Shown here piece after piece: positions 1 to 8,432 of a stretch of DNA of 64,000 nucleotides. The DNA comes from Thermoflavifilum aggregans (GTDB taxonomy: Bacteria; Bacteroidota; Bacteroidia; Chitinophagales; Chitinophagaceae). The notes below the pieces were generated by a model that saw nothing but the letters and a program-made list of their open reading frames with translations, was not told the DNA's origin and ran no database searches. The first letter of the stretch is position 1. Each line of letters starts with the position of its first letter. The DNA lies in the NCBI RefSeq assembly GCF_002797735.1, contig NZ_PGFG01000001.1:186001-250000 (forward strand). The letters are read 5' to 3'. The position numbers and the translations under genes were made by a program.

Positions 1-318
1 GGAAATCCACTGATACCCGATTTGGATCATTATTCCCGATACAAAAAAATGCCGGATGGCAGCTACCGGTTGAAAAACAAACTATCCAACCATTGCTGGA
101 AACTCTGGCATTCACCCGTAATTACCTGGGATGGATGGGTAGTGCCCTGTTGTTTTGACAAAGATGCCAGCCATAAAATGGGCAACCTGAAAGAACAGTC
201 TTTTCGTAAAATCTGGCATAACGAACAGTATTCTCATTTTCGGCAACAATTACTCAAAGGTCGCAGGCACATTGATATTTGCCAGAACTGCAGCGAGGGT
301 ACCCGTGTGTGGGGATAA
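1..318 (+). CDS. Radical SAM / SPASM-domain protein, C-terminal part
   Basis: The reading frame is open to the left window edge, so only the last 106 codons are present and the true start lies outside. The visible part resembles the C-terminal SPASM region of radical SAM enzymes: a Cys-Cys-Phe segment in a WVVPCCFDKD context around base 140, the following GN/W pattern (MGNLKEQSF, then IWHNEQ), and a CQNCSEG motif near the end. In SPASM proteins these cysteines bind an auxiliary iron-sulfur cluster. The radical SAM core with its CxxxCxxC motif would lie upstream and cannot be seen, so the substrate is unknown. The gene converges on the leftward hypothetical gene that ends at base 319, with no spacer. 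Confidence 0.75.
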   Translation, partial: GNPLIPDLDHYSRYKKMPDGSYRLKNKLSNHCWKLWHSPVITWDGWVVPCCFDKDASHKMGNLKEQSFRKIWHNEQYSHFRQQLLKGRRHIDICQNCSEGTRVWG

Positions 319-627
319 TCAGGTCTTTGCCTGGCTGGACTTTCGCTTCCCGCTCCAGTCTGCAATTTTTTTCAGCAGCCACAACTGCGCTACGGAAAAA
401 AGAAATTTATATACCCCTGGCGAGGGTCCGTTTTTTCTGAACAACAACTGCAGCAAACTTTTACCCAGGCCTTTGCTGGTATCCAAAACTGTATTCCAGA
501 TCAGCTCTCCGCTATGGTTGTACACATACACCCATTGGCGGGCGAGTGCTTCTTCCTGTTCTGCACAAGCTTTTCGCAACCTGCGATATTCAGTCTTTAA
601 TTCTTCAAATGCATCTTTTGATGGCAT
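319..627 (-). CDS. Small hypothetical protein, last gene of a three-gene envelope set
   Basis: A 102-residue protein I do not recognise. Its first 30 residues are highly charged and helical (KDAFEELKTEYRRLRKACAEQEEAL), suggesting a short coiled coil. The second half has a weakly hydrophobic stretch (VYKFLFSVAQLWLLKKIADW), possibly membrane-associated, and the tail is basic. It follows the holin-like gene by 9 bases and the YtxH-like gene lies one further upstream, so the three are probably one transcript. In Bacteroidota a YtxH-like protein followed by a Holin-X-type membrane protein and a small partner is a recurring arrangement, often linked to envelope stress. That link is inference. Confidence 0.6.
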   Translation of the reverse strand: MPSKDAFEELKTEYRRLRKACAEQEEALARQWVYVYNHSGELIWNTVLDTSKGLGKSLLQLLFRKNGPSPGVYKFLFSVAQLWLLKKIADWSGKRKSSQAKT

Positions 628-636
628 ACATGCAGT

Positions 637-996
637 TTAATGTTCATCGTTTTCATCCAGGAAAGTATGGATCACCAGGTTGGCAATGGGACGCAAAAAA
701 ATCTGCCGGCGGAATACATACACCAGCATAAAAATCAGGATATACAGCACAGCTACTGCCAGGAATCCCAATGCATAGCTGCCCATCCATGCTCCCAGCC
801 AGTATCCCAGGGCTATTCCCAAAAAAATCACCACCAACAGCACAATAAAGCCAGCAAGCAGCACACCTAGAATAAGGCTGATAGCTTTTACCAGTCGTAT
901 CAACAGCCGGGTCCGCACAAGGGCAATCCGCGTCTGAAGATATTGCAATAATAGCTTGCGTAATTCTTCCAAAACTGTAAACAAATTCTCGTTCAT
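637..996 (-). CDS. Holin-X-like (phage holin superfamily III type) membrane protein
   Basis: A 119-residue protein with an amphipathic, Arg-rich N-terminal helix (residues 5-35), two long hydrophobic segments (about 36-62 and 68-92) and a charged tail. This layout matches the Holin-X / YqjE-like family of small integral membrane proteins. Despite the family name, there is no phage gene nearby and nothing suggests lysis. It sits between the YtxH-like gene (9 bases upstream) and a small hypothetical gene (9 bases downstream), which fits a compact envelope operon. Confidence 0.7.
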   Translation of the reverse strand: MNENLFTVLEELRKLLLQYLQTRIALVRTRLLIRLVKAISLILGVLLAGFIVLLVVIFLGIALGYWLGAWMGSYALGFLAVAVLYILIFMLVYVFRRQIFLRPIANLVIHTFLDENDEH

Positions 997-1005
997 ATGC
1001 TCGGG

Positions 1006-1218
1006 TTATGATTCTTCTTCCCGCGAAGTCATTTCCTGCAGCCAAGATGCGCCTTTATCCAGTTGATCTTCGATATCCGCACGCCACTTGTTGAGTTTTG
1101 CTTTCATTTCATCCACAATTTCATCTACCTTTTCGGAATGCAGGAAATAGCCGATGATAGCGCCCACGGCGATCCCCAGCAAAAAAGCACTGGTGTCTTT
1201 CCATTTGGAATCTGCCAT
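1006..1218 (-). CDS. YtxH-domain protein
   Basis: A 70-residue protein with a single glycine-rich membrane segment (FLLGIAVGAIIGYFLHS, about residues 12-28) followed by a charged amphipathic helix (DEIVDEMKAKLNKW and onward). This is the typical YtxH pattern: N-terminal gas-vesicle-like Gly/Ala helix plus a helical cytoplasmic tail. It is the first gene of the leftward set with the Holin-X-like and hypothetical genes. Family members are often induced by general stress; no regulatory site is clear here. Confidence 0.75.
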   Translation of the reverse strand: MADSKWKDTSAFLLGIAVGAIIGYFLHSEKVDEIVDEMKAKLNKWRADIEDQLDKGASWLQEMTSREEES

Positions 1219-1297
1219 ATGTTTAAATTTTTTGTATGGATTTGTTTAGCTCAAATTACGCAAAACCTTCTTTATCAACAATTGTGCATGGGGTTTT

Positions 1298-1870
1298 TCA
1301 TCTGTAATAATGGCTGTTTTCAATTTCCCGGGCTACGGAATCCGGTACCAGATAACGAATGGGCTTACCTTCCCGGATGCGTCTCCGAATCAGGGAAGCT
1401 GAAATATCCAGCAAAGGCGCCTGGACGATTTGCCCTTGCGGAGGCAAATCGTCTGGTTTTACCGGAAAACCCGCACGCGGATAGATGTAAAAACCCACAT
1501 GTGCCTGAATCCAGCCTGCATTCTTCCATCTGGGAAAATTCTGCAGGCTGTCGCTTCCCATAATTAAGGCAAACTGATGGTGGGGATATTTTTCAAACAA
1601 ATAAGCCAATGTATCGGCTGTATAGGATGGTTTGGGCAGGGAAAATTCCACGGCTGAGGCTTCCAACCTGGGATCGCCCTCCACAGCCAGCTGTGCGAGA
1701 TGCAGGCGCTGATATTCATTCAGCAGGGAACCAGCAGGTTTAAACGGATTCTGCGGGCTCACCACCAGCCAGACTTTATCCAGATCAGTTTCATAAGCCA
1801 GATAGCTAGCGATGATCAGGTGCCCGTGGTGGATGGGATTAAATGAGCCAAAGAAAAGTCCGATTTTCAT
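1298..1870 (-). CDS. nadD: Nicotinate-nucleotide adenylyltransferase
   Basis: NadD transfers AMP from ATP to nicotinate mononucleotide to give deamido-NAD, the penultimate step of NAD synthesis. The 190-residue protein begins with the nucleotidyltransferase signature GLFFGSFNPIHHGHL (residues 4-18, with the HxGH motif). Near the end it has the second signature, ISASLIRRRIREGK, equivalent to the family ISSTxIR motif. The length is normal for bacterial NadD. nadA (7443-8432) and nadB (50126-51721) are also in this window but not adjacent. The start ATG is the only one compatible with the conserved N-terminus. The divergent tRNA-Thr promoter begins about 25 bases away. Confidence 0.93.
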   Translation of the reverse strand: MKIGLFFGSFNPIHHGHLIIASYLAYETDLDKVWLVVSPQNPFKPAGSLLNEYQRLHLAQLAVEGDPRLEASAVEFSLPKPSYTADTLAYLFEKYPHHQFALIMGSDSLQNFPRWKNAGWIQAHVGFYIYPRAGFPVKPDDLPPQGQIVQAPLLDISASLIRRRIREGKPIRYLVPDSVAREIENSHYYR

Positions 1871-1893
1871 GTTGACGAGCCGGTGTATGGAGG

Positions 1894-1928
1894 TTTGCCA
1901 ACAAAATTGCGGAAATTCTGTAGGTTTG
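1894..1928 (+). promoter_or_regulatory. Bacteroidota-type promoter for tRNA-Thr
   Basis: TTTG at 1894-1897 and TAGGTTTG at 1921-1928 match the Bacteroidota -33 (TTTG) and -7 (TAnnTTTG) elements with a 23-base spacer. The expected start of transcription is about 1934, just before the palindrome and the tRNA. Confidence 0.6.
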
Positions 1929-1939
1929 CAGCCGAAAAC

Positions 1940-1957
1940 TTCTGCCTGCAGGCAGAA
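1940..1957. repeat. Perfect 18-bp palindrome immediately 5' of tRNA-Thr
   Basis: TTCTGCC-TGCA-GGCAGAA reads the same on both strands and ends two bases before the first base of the tRNA. It lies after the predicted transcription start, so it would form a 7-bp hairpin in the precursor leader or could act as a protein-binding site. See findings. Confidence 0.7.
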
Positions 1958-1959
1958 AA

Positions 1960-2033
1960 GCCTCCTTAGCTCAGCTGGTTAGAGCGGCTGTTTCGTAAAT
2001 AGCAGGTCGTGGGTTCAAATCCCATGGGAGGCT
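1960..2033 (+). tRNA. tRNA-Thr (anticodon CGT)
   Basis: The sequence folds as a standard 74-nt cloverleaf. The acceptor stem GCCTCCT pairs with GGGAGGC (one T-G pair), the D arm is GCTC-AGCTGGTTA-GAGC, the anticodon stem GCTGT/ATAGC encloses the loop TTCGTAA, and the T arm GTGGG-TTCAAAT-CCCAT is canonical. The loop gives anticodon CGT, reading the threonine codon ACG. The discriminator base is T and CCA is not encoded, so it must be added after transcription. The gene stands alone between nadD (divergent) and manC (convergent). Confidence 0.95.
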
Positions 2034-2042
2034 CAGGGGCGA

Positions 2043-3125
2043 TTACAGGTATTTTTCTCCGATATTCCGTTTCACCTCGGCTACATATTCCTTGATTTCT
2101 TGTTCTCGGTTTTTTTTGCAGATCAGCAGCACATCGGGAGTGTCCACCACAATAAAATCATCCAGTCCTTGTAGTACCAGCAATCGCTCGCTACTGCTGT
2201 GCACCATGCAACGGGTAGCATCTACAATCAGCACATCCCGGGCAGCCACGGCATTTTCCAGATAGTCGCGGGGCATGTTTTCATAAGCCGAATTCCAGGT
2301 GCCCAGATCACTCCATCCGAAATCAGAAGGGATGACATACACGTTTTCCGCTTTTTCCATGATGGCATAATCAATGGAAATATTGGTGCATTGTGCATAG
2401 GTCATCTCCATTACTTCCGGTTCCTCGGGCGTGAGCATCGCTTCGGAAGCCGCTGAAAAAAGCTCATACATCTCCGGCTGCAGCCGCTGAAAGGCTTCTA
2501 AGATTTTCCGCACATCCCAGGCAAATATGCCGGCATTCCAGAGGAAATCGCCGCTTTTCAGAAATGTCTTTGCCAGTTCGAGATCGGGCTTTTCGGTGAA
2601 AGTTTTGACTTTAAAAATATGGTCGATGCTTTTCTGGGGTTCATATTGAATATACCCGTAGCCGGTATCGGGCCGGGTAGGCTTGATGCCAAATGTAAGC
2701 AGGGCATCGCGGCCATTCACAAACTGAAAGGCTTCCAGGCAGGTTTTGGTGAAACTAGTTTCTTCCAGAATCAGATGATCGGCTGGTGCAAAAAGCAGAT
2801 TGGCATGTGGATCCTGTTTGTAAATCCGAAATGAAGCATAGGCAATGCAAGGCGCCGTGTTTTTGCGCGAGGGTTCGGCCAAAATATTTTCTTCAGGCAA
2901 ATCAGGTAATTGCTCTCTGACAAGCGGAACATACTGATGATGGGTAATGACCTGAATATTTTCCGGTCGCATGAAGCGGAGAAACCGGTCGTAGGTATGC
3001 TGAATCAAAGTTTTTCCTGTGTTCAGAATGTCGAGAAACTGCTTGGGCTTATCGGCCCGGCTTACCGGCCAGAACCGGCTTCCGATGCCGCCAGCCATAA
3101 TGATTACATAAGCATGTTTATTCAT
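2043..3125 (-). CDS. manC: Mannose-1-phosphate guanylyltransferase
   Basis: ManC makes GDP-mannose from mannose-1-phosphate and GTP, supplying mannose and fucose for surface polysaccharides. The 360-residue protein starts with the nucleotidyltransferase signature AGGIGSRFWPVSR (residues 11-23) followed by KPKQF (26-30), and carries the downstream VKTFTEKPD motif. It consists only of the NTP-transferase part and a left-handed beta-helix-like tail. The C-terminal mannose-6-phosphate isomerase domain of the long bifunctional form is absent. kdsD lies 13 bases upstream on the same strand, so the two nucleotide/sugar-phosphate genes for the envelope are probably co-transcribed. Confidence 0.92.
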   Translation of the reverse strand: MNKHAYVIIMAGGIGSRFWPVSRADKPKQFLDILNTGKTLIQHTYDRFLRFMRPENIQVITHHQYVPLVREQLPDLPEENILAEPSRKNTAPCIAYASFRIYKQDPHANLLFAPADHLILEETSFTKTCLEAFQFVNGRDALLTFGIKPTRPDTGYGYIQYEPQKSIDHIFKVKTFTEKPDLELAKTFLKSGDFLWNAGIFAWDVRKILEAFQRLQPEMYELFSAASEAMLTPEEPEVMEMTYAQCTNISIDYAIMEKAENVYVIPSDFGWSDLGTWNSAYENMPRDYLENAVAARDVLIVDATRCMVHSSSERLLVLQGLDDFIVVDTPDVLLICKKNREQEIKEYVAEVKRNIGEKYL

Positions 3126-3138
3126 GACAGACTTTTCT

Positions 3139-4140
3139 TTATATCAGTCCTTCCCGGATCAGGTCATGCAAATGAATGATTCCGTCGTAATGACCGTTGG
3201 AGTCCAGCACCACCACCTGGGTAATATTATGCTGACGCATCAGCTGCAGGGCTTCCACGGCAAGTGCATCCCGGTGGATGGTTTTCGGATGAATGGTCAT
3301 CACATCGCGGGCCCTGAGTTGCTGAAACTGTTCATATTTTTCCATCATGCGTCTTAAATCCCCGTCGGTAATTACACCAACCAGCTGATCCTGATGCACC
3401 ACAGCAGTAATGCCCAGCCTGCCGCCTGTCATCTCCAGAATGACTTCCCGGATGGAACTATCTGGACTGACGCAGGGTTTGGCATTGTGCACCGAAAGAT
3501 CCCTGACTCGCAAATACAATTTTTTCCCCAGGGTGCCTCCTGGATGAAATTTAGCAAAATCTTCCGCACTAAAACCCTTGAGGCGAATCAAAGCCGTGGC
3601 CAGAGCATCGCCCATGGCCAGCTGCGCTGTGGTGCTGGAGGTGGGTGCCAGGTTGTTGGGGCAAGCTTCCTGGCTTACAGTGGTGTTGAGTACAAAATCG
3701 GCCTGCCGGGCCAAAGAAGATTGCATATTGCCCACAATCGCAATGACCGGCGTATGAAAGTTTTTAATCAGCGGCAAAAGCACCTTTATTTCCGGCGATT
3801 CTCCGCTTTTGGAAAGCATGATAACCACATCTTCCGGCTGAATCATGCCAAGATCACCATGAATAGCATCGGCTGCATGCATGAATATGGCCGGAGTACC
3901 CGTAGAATTGAAGGTTGCCACGATTTTCTGGGCAATGATGGCGCTTTTACCAATACCGGTAATCACTACCTTACCGGAGCAAGAAGCAATAAGGCGGACG
4001 GATTGAATGAATCCATCATCCAGATAGGTGATCATTTGCTGCAGGGCCTCCGCTTCTTTGGCAAGCGTGTTCCGGGCAATATCCAGAATTTCTTCATCTG
4101 TCAACGCAGGCAAATCCGTATGCCGGGAGGGGTGGGCCAT
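3139..4140 (-). CDS. kdsD: Arabinose-5-phosphate isomerase (KdsD/KpsF family)
   Basis: This enzyme interconverts ribulose-5-phosphate and arabinose-5-phosphate, the first step towards Kdo in lipopolysaccharide. The 333-residue protein has an N-terminal SIS sugar-isomerase domain (about 40-175, with GIGKSAIIAQK and the SKSGESPE phosphate-binding motif) and a C-terminal pair of CBS domains (about 210-330, with VGVITDGDLRR). This is the standard domain order and length. It is followed after 13 bases by manC. The start at MAHPSRHTDLP is the first ATG in frame; a few residues of uncertainty remain at the N-terminus. Confidence 0.93.
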   Translation of the reverse strand: MAHPSRHTDLPALTDEEILDIARNTLAKEAEALQQMITYLDDGFIQSVRLIASCSGKVVITGIGKSAIIAQKIVATFNSTGTPAIFMHAADAIHGDLGMIQPEDVVIMLSKSGESPEIKVLLPLIKNFHTPVIAIVGNMQSSLARQADFVLNTTVSQEACPNNLAPTSSTTAQLAMGDALATALIRLKGFSAEDFAKFHPGGTLGKKLYLRVRDLSVHNAKPCVSPDSSIREVILEMTGGRLGITAVVHQDQLVGVITDGDLRRMMEKYEQFQQLRARDVMTIHPKTIHRDALAVEALQLMRQHNITQVVVLDSNGHYDGIIHLHDLIREGLI

Positions 4141-4174
4141 AACGGTTGCGAAATTCGGATAATTCTGTCAGTTT

Positions 4175-5818
4175 TTATTTCACCCGCCAGCTGTTCCGAC
4201 CCGATTGAAACAATACCATTCCCTTAAAACGGTACGACTCGGATGGAAGCTGCATGCCTGTCCCAAAGAGAGAAACCCGGGGATATAATGCAGATGCGGT
4301 TGCTGATCGGAACAAGGATGCCGACTGGCGAAAGCTTCCGGAAAGAATATAATTCTGTATAGCCTGCAAATTGGCATCTCGCAAATCGCCCCAGTTGAGG
4401 TTAATATAATCGGGTTGCAAACTATTGGGAGGAATACCTTCAAAATAGCTGCCCTGCCCGCTGGCATTCAGGGTCTGGAAGTTTACGTCATACAAATCAG
4501 CCAGATGCTGAATTCGGCCCAGGGAATCATAATCGCTGATGGACCATTGGAAAAAGCCTACCGGTTTTCCGTAGGTGGTATCGCCCACCGTGAGTACGGA
4601 CATATACGGCTTCAGGTTGTTAAAGGTTAATTCGCTGGCAGAAACGGTGTTGCGGCTGGTGATGAAAAACACATGATCCAGCTGAAGTCCGCCGGTGCTA
4701 TTTCCGAAATATACTTTCTGCGGAAATCCGCTCAGCTGATCCAGATAGGCTGTAATCCGGTCGTTATACACATAGCTGTACATGAGCTGACCGGCTGCAC
4801 TGGCCGGGGCCAGCAGGCTGTCCAGATAAGCTACCGTGGTTACTGATCCGCCGGTATTGTAACGTTCATCCACAATCACGTCTTTCACGCCGGCAGATTT
4901 GAATTTGGTAAAGATCTGATCCAGTTCATTTTTGGTTTCTGTGGGATTGCCATTGGCATCATACACATTAATGAATTGATTGAACACAAAATAACCCACG
5001 GGCTTGCTTCCGAAATAAAATACCGTATCAAAAAGCACCGGTGTCAGGGTATAATTGGTAGCTGTGATGGTGAGGGTGGTGCTGGTACCATCTGGTTTTT
5101 TAAAGGTAAACTGGGCCGAATTGCTGTTGTAGAGTGCATCGGAAAGAGTTGCGGTACTGAAGTTGGTAGCACCATTCACGGCTGTCAGCTGCCAGCCACG
5201 CTGCACGCCCTGCTGGCCAGCAGAAGAATTTTTATACACATACAGCACAAACCAGTAAATCTGATTATTGGCCTGGGCAGGGGCCACTTCAAAACCCATA
5301 TCCCCGTTGGTAGTTCCCGATGAAAGCGGTGTTCCCGGCGAAAACCCAAGTCCGCTCTGTCCGTTTTGAATCTGGCTGGAAATCTGTCCAGTCCGATCCA
5401 GAAAACTGTAACGATCTGATGGATTCTGGGGAAAGCTGATGATGTAGTTCAGCAAGTCTTCTGCTTTAGGATATGACGCACTAAAAGGATCAATATTTGT
5501 AGGAACTGCTTTGTACCAGAGGTATTGCGGGATTTTGGTTACTGTATCCGCTCCTTCGGTAATGGTAACCAGCATGAGTCGGTGGATATAATATTTCAGG
5601 GAATCTTCATCACGGGGTGCAAGAACAGATGATCCGGAGTTTTGCTGAGATGTATCTGTGGCTGGCTGCGCGTCTTGGTGTTTGCGACAACCAGTTTGCC
5701 ATACAGCGGTACCTAGCAGCAACAAGCTACAGGCAAAAACTGGCAACCAATTGCTTATCCGTACCTTTTTTGTTCTTCGGATCAAATGACGGAGGGACAT
5801 AGGAAAAAAATGAAACAA
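4175..5818 (-). CDS. S41 family peptidase, predicted lipoprotein (copy 1 of a tandem pair)
   Basis: A 547-residue C-terminal-processing-type serine peptidase. A basic N-terminus and hydrophobic stretch end in VWQTGC (Cys44), a plausible lipobox, so the protein is probably anchored in the periplasm or outer membrane. A PDZ-like segment (YVYKNSSAGQQGVQRGWQ, about 191-209) precedes the peptidase domain. The catalytic serine is expected at Ser393 in TVSASELT and the lysine at Lys418 in TTYGKP; their spacing of 25 residues matches the family. The neighbouring gene at 5831-7351 is a close paralogue in the same order, so the pair arose by duplication. An alternative start at the second methionine (5800) gives a shorter N-terminus. 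The substrate is unknown. Confidence 0.85.
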   Translation of the reverse strand: MFHFFPMSLRHLIRRTKKVRISNWLPVFACSLLLLGTAVWQTGCRKHQDAQPATDTSQQNSGSSVLAPRDEDSLKYYIHRLMLVTITEGADTVTKIPQYLWYKAVPTNIDPFSASYPKAEDLLNYIISFPQNPSDRYSFLDRTGQISSQIQNGQSGLGFSPGTPLSSGTTNGDMGFEVAPAQANNQIYWFVLYVYKNSSAGQQGVQRGWQLTAVNGATNFSTATLSDALYNSNSAQFTFKKPDGTSTTLTITATNYTLTPVLFDTVFYFGSKPVGYFVFNQFINVYDANGNPTETKNELDQIFTKFKSAGVKDVIVDERYNTGGSVTTVAYLDSLLAPASAAGQLMYSYVYNDRITAYLDQLSGFPQKVYFGNSTGGLQLDHVFFITSRNTVSASELTFNNLKPYMSVLTVGDTTYGKPVGFFQWSISDYDSLGRIQHLADLYDVNFQTLNASGQGSYFEGIPPNSLQPDYINLNWGDLRDANLQAIQNYILSGSFRQSASLFRSATASALYPRVSLFGTGMQLPSESYRFKGMVLFQSGRNSWRVK

Positions 5819-5830
5819 CTTTTGTATGCA

Positions 5831-7351
5831 CTACCTGAGATAAGGTTTAAACAAACCAGCAGCCCGGTAATCAACCATCCCTTCAAAACGCTTCAGGGGC
5901 AGACTTCCCTGAATTACGCGGTATTGTTGTGCCTGACTTGCCAACCGGGCAGTGGATGTGGTTCGGTAACTGCCGGTGGTCAGATAATTGAACACATCTT
6001 GCAGATTGGGATCATTGGGATCTCCCCAGTTATAGCCTATATAGTCATATTCCAGTTTGTTGGGAACCATTCCTGTAAAATAATCCCCATATCCTGCAGC
6101 ATTTTTGGTTTGAAAATTCACAGAATACAGGTCGGCCGCATGGATTTGTTGTCCGGCTGAGTCATACTGAATAGGCCAACCAAAAAATCCAACCGGTTTG
6201 CCATAAGTAGTATCACCTACCAGCTGCACATCCATGTAAGGCTTCAGGTTGTTAATTGTCAGCTCGCTGGCAGAAACAGTGTTGTGGGATACAATGAAAA
6301 ACACGTGTTCCAGATTGAAGCTACCTGTATTCTGATAATTGATGGTAATAGGCAATTGCAGATCGGTAGCGTGTGCCGTGAGCCGATCATTGTAGACATA
6401 TGAATACATGGCCTTGCCATTTGCAGCAGCAGGAGCCAATTTATTGTCAATATATTCTGCTGTTTGCACAGCCCCGCCTCCATTGTATCGTTCATCCATG
6501 ATGACAGTAGTTACACCAGAGTCGGCAAACATTTTAAACACAGCATCCAGTTCATTTTTGGTTTCCGTGGGTTGGTTGTTCGAATCATAGATACTAACAA
6601 ACTGATTGAATACGAAATAACCCACCTTTTTACCGTTGGATAAAGTATACACCGTATCAAATAACACCGGATTTACCTGATACTGTGTGGACTGGATGGT
6701 GAGGGTAACAGAAGAGCCATCCGGTTTTTTGAAAGTAAATTGTGCACTTGGTGAATTGTAGAGTGCATTTATCACCAAGTTATTATCTGAAATATTGGTA
6801 TTTCCGTTGATGGCCGTAATCTCCCATCCCCGTTGTACGCCCTGCTGCCCAGCGGAAGAATTCTTATAGACGTACAACACCACGAGATGAAGTTGATTAT
6901 TATTATCGTAGGCATAAGCCGGCTGAAAACCCATATCGCCGGTTACTCCGCCCTGAATCAATCCGGAAACCGCACCCTGCCTATCCAGAAAACTATAGCG
7001 ATCAATCTTTCCTCCTGTTTGCGGATTAATAGGATAACTGATGATGGTGTTCAATAAATCTTCTGCTTTGGGATATTTAACATCGTCAAATGGATTGATG
7101 GTGCTGGTAGGCACCTGGCGATACCATAAATACAAAGGCAATGAATCGTGATAATAGGCCATAGCCTGATCATCAAATGCAACCAACATATAGTGGTAGA
7201 TGTAATATTTCAGCGAATCTTCTTCAGAGATATTGTTGGATCCGGAGGAAGGATTGTTGTTATGATTTTTTTTGCAACCCGCACCAGCAGCCAGTACAAA
7301 TCCTAATATCACGTAGCATAGCGCATTTCGGAAAAAAAATGATTTTTTCAT
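5831..7351 (-). CDS. S41 family peptidase, predicted lipoprotein (copy 2 of a tandem pair)
   Basis: A 506-residue paralogue of the downstream gene at 4175-5818, separated from it by 12 bases. The start is placed at the ATG at 7351, which directly precedes a classic lipoprotein signal (MKKSFFF, hydrophobic core, LAAGAGCKK). The frame extends 14 codons further upstream, but that extension would spoil the signal peptide. The PDZ-like segment shares KNSSAGQQGVQRGW with its neighbour. The predicted Ser360 (SASE) and Lys385 (TYGKP) are 25 residues apart as in S41 enzymes, and DERYNGGG forms the oxyanion-side loop. Both copies keep the catalytic residues, so neither looks decayed. An Asn/Ser-rich linker follows the lipid-attachment Cys. 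Confidence 0.86.
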   Translation of the reverse strand: MKKSFFFRNALCYVILGFVLAAGAGCKKNHNNNPSSGSNNISEEDSLKYYIYHYMLVAFDDQAMAYYHDSLPLYLWYRQVPTSTINPFDDVKYPKAEDLLNTIISYPINPQTGGKIDRYSFLDRQGAVSGLIQGGVTGDMGFQPAYAYDNNNQLHLVVLYVYKNSSAGQQGVQRGWEITAINGNTNISDNNLVINALYNSPSAQFTFKKPDGSSVTLTIQSTQYQVNPVLFDTVYTLSNGKKVGYFVFNQFVSIYDSNNQPTETKNELDAVFKMFADSGVTTVIMDERYNGGGAVQTAEYIDNKLAPAAANGKAMYSYVYNDRLTAHATDLQLPITINYQNTGSFNLEHVFFIVSHNTVSASELTINNLKPYMDVQLVGDTTYGKPVGFFGWPIQYDSAGQQIHAADLYSVNFQTKNAAGYGDYFTGMVPNKLEYDYIGYNWGDPNDPNLQDVFNYLTTGSYRTTSTARLASQAQQYRVIQGSLPLKRFEGMVDYRAAGLFKPYLR

Positions 7352-7442
7352 AGGTGATATATTTTTTGTAAACAGTATAATGAACGTAAACAAGGCACAA
7401 AAGGTTGTGAATATACTGACAAATTACGAAAAACAATAAAAT

Positions 7443-8432
7443 TTACCCTGCAGAAATTTCCAGCATCCGTGCCAGCGGGCGGTAGGCTCTTTGACGCAAA
7501 TCTTCATCCAGCACAATCTCTGGTTGCTCATACTTCAGGCAGAGATACAGTTTTTCGAGAGTATTCAATTTCATGTGCGGACAGTTATTGCAGGCACACT
7601 GGTTGTCCGGAGGCGCTGGAATGAAGGTTTTATCCGGATAATGCTTTTCCATCTGATGCAAAATACCGGCTTCTGTAGCTACAATATATGTGTTGGTTGT
7701 ATCCTTTCCTACAAAATTCAGCAACCCTGTGGTGCTCCCGATGTAATCAGCCATATTCAGCACAGCTTCTTCACATTCAGGGTGGGCAATCAGTTTGGCA
7801 TCCGGATAGCGCATTTTGAGTCGGGTGATTTTTTCAACGGAAAATATTTCATGCACAATACAGGAACCATTCCACAGAAGCATATCCCGGCCGGTTTTTT
7901 TGATCAGGTATTTTCCGAGATTTTTATCTGGTGCAAAGATGATAGGCTTTTCCGGCGGCACACTGCGGATGATTTTTTCGGCATTGGATGATGTGCAGAT
8001 GATATCGCTCAGAGCCTTTACTTCAGCCGAACAGTTGATATAGGAAATCACCACATGATCGGGATGTTGCTCCTTAAACTTCCGGAAAGCTTCAGCAGGT
8101 GCACTATCAGCCAATGAACATCCAGCTTTCAGATCAGGCAAAACCACCTTTTTATCCGGACAAATGATTTTAGCCACTTCTGCCATAAAATGAACCCCGG
8201 CAAACACAATCATCCGCGCATCCGTACGCGCTGCTTCCTGCGACAATCCCAGACTATCACCAATATAATCGGCCAGATCCTGAATTTCAGATTCCTGATA
8301 ATAATGAGCCAGCATAACGGCATTTTTTTCCCGCTTCAATATCTGGATTTCCTCAACCAGATTCAGGTACGGATCAATAGGTCGTTGCAGATATCCGTAG
8401 GTAGCTAGCTCATTTTCCACATCTGTAATCAT
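7443..8432 (-). CDS. nadA: Quinolinate synthase A
   Basis: NadA condenses iminoaspartate with dihydroxyacetone phosphate to quinolinate, using a 4Fe-4S cluster. The 329-residue protein shows the family hallmarks: [19 protein letters not shown] near the N-terminus and cysteines in three conserved places ([17 protein letters not shown] and CACNNCPHM). The C-terminal CxxCxxC-like group and the middle cysteines provide the cluster ligands. The partner L-aspartate oxidase NadB is encoded far away at 50126-51721, and nadC is not seen. The gene is divergent from the PpiD-like gene, with the 466-base DnaA-box-rich gap between them. Confidence 0.94.
   Translation of the reverse strand: MITDVENELATYGYLQRPIDPYLNLVEEIQILKREKNAVMLAHYYQESEIQDLADYIGDSLGLSQEAARTDARMIVFAGVHFMAEVAKIICPDKKVVLPDLKAGCSLADSAPAEAFRKFKEQHPDHVVISYINCSAEVKALSDIICTSSNAEKIIRSVPPEKPIIFAPDKNLGKYLIKKTGRDMLLWNGSCIVHEIFSVEKITRLKMRYPDAKLIAHPECEEAVLNMADYIGSTTGLLNFVGKDTTNTYIVATEAGILHQMEKHYPDKTFIPAPPDNQCACNNCPHMKLNTLEKLYLCLKYEQPEIVLDEDLRQRAYRPLARMLEISAG

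Noticed and set aside
637-996. Prophage remnant suggested by the holin-like family name
   Set aside because: No lysin, capsid, integrase or att site nearby; the family is a common chromosomal envelope protein.
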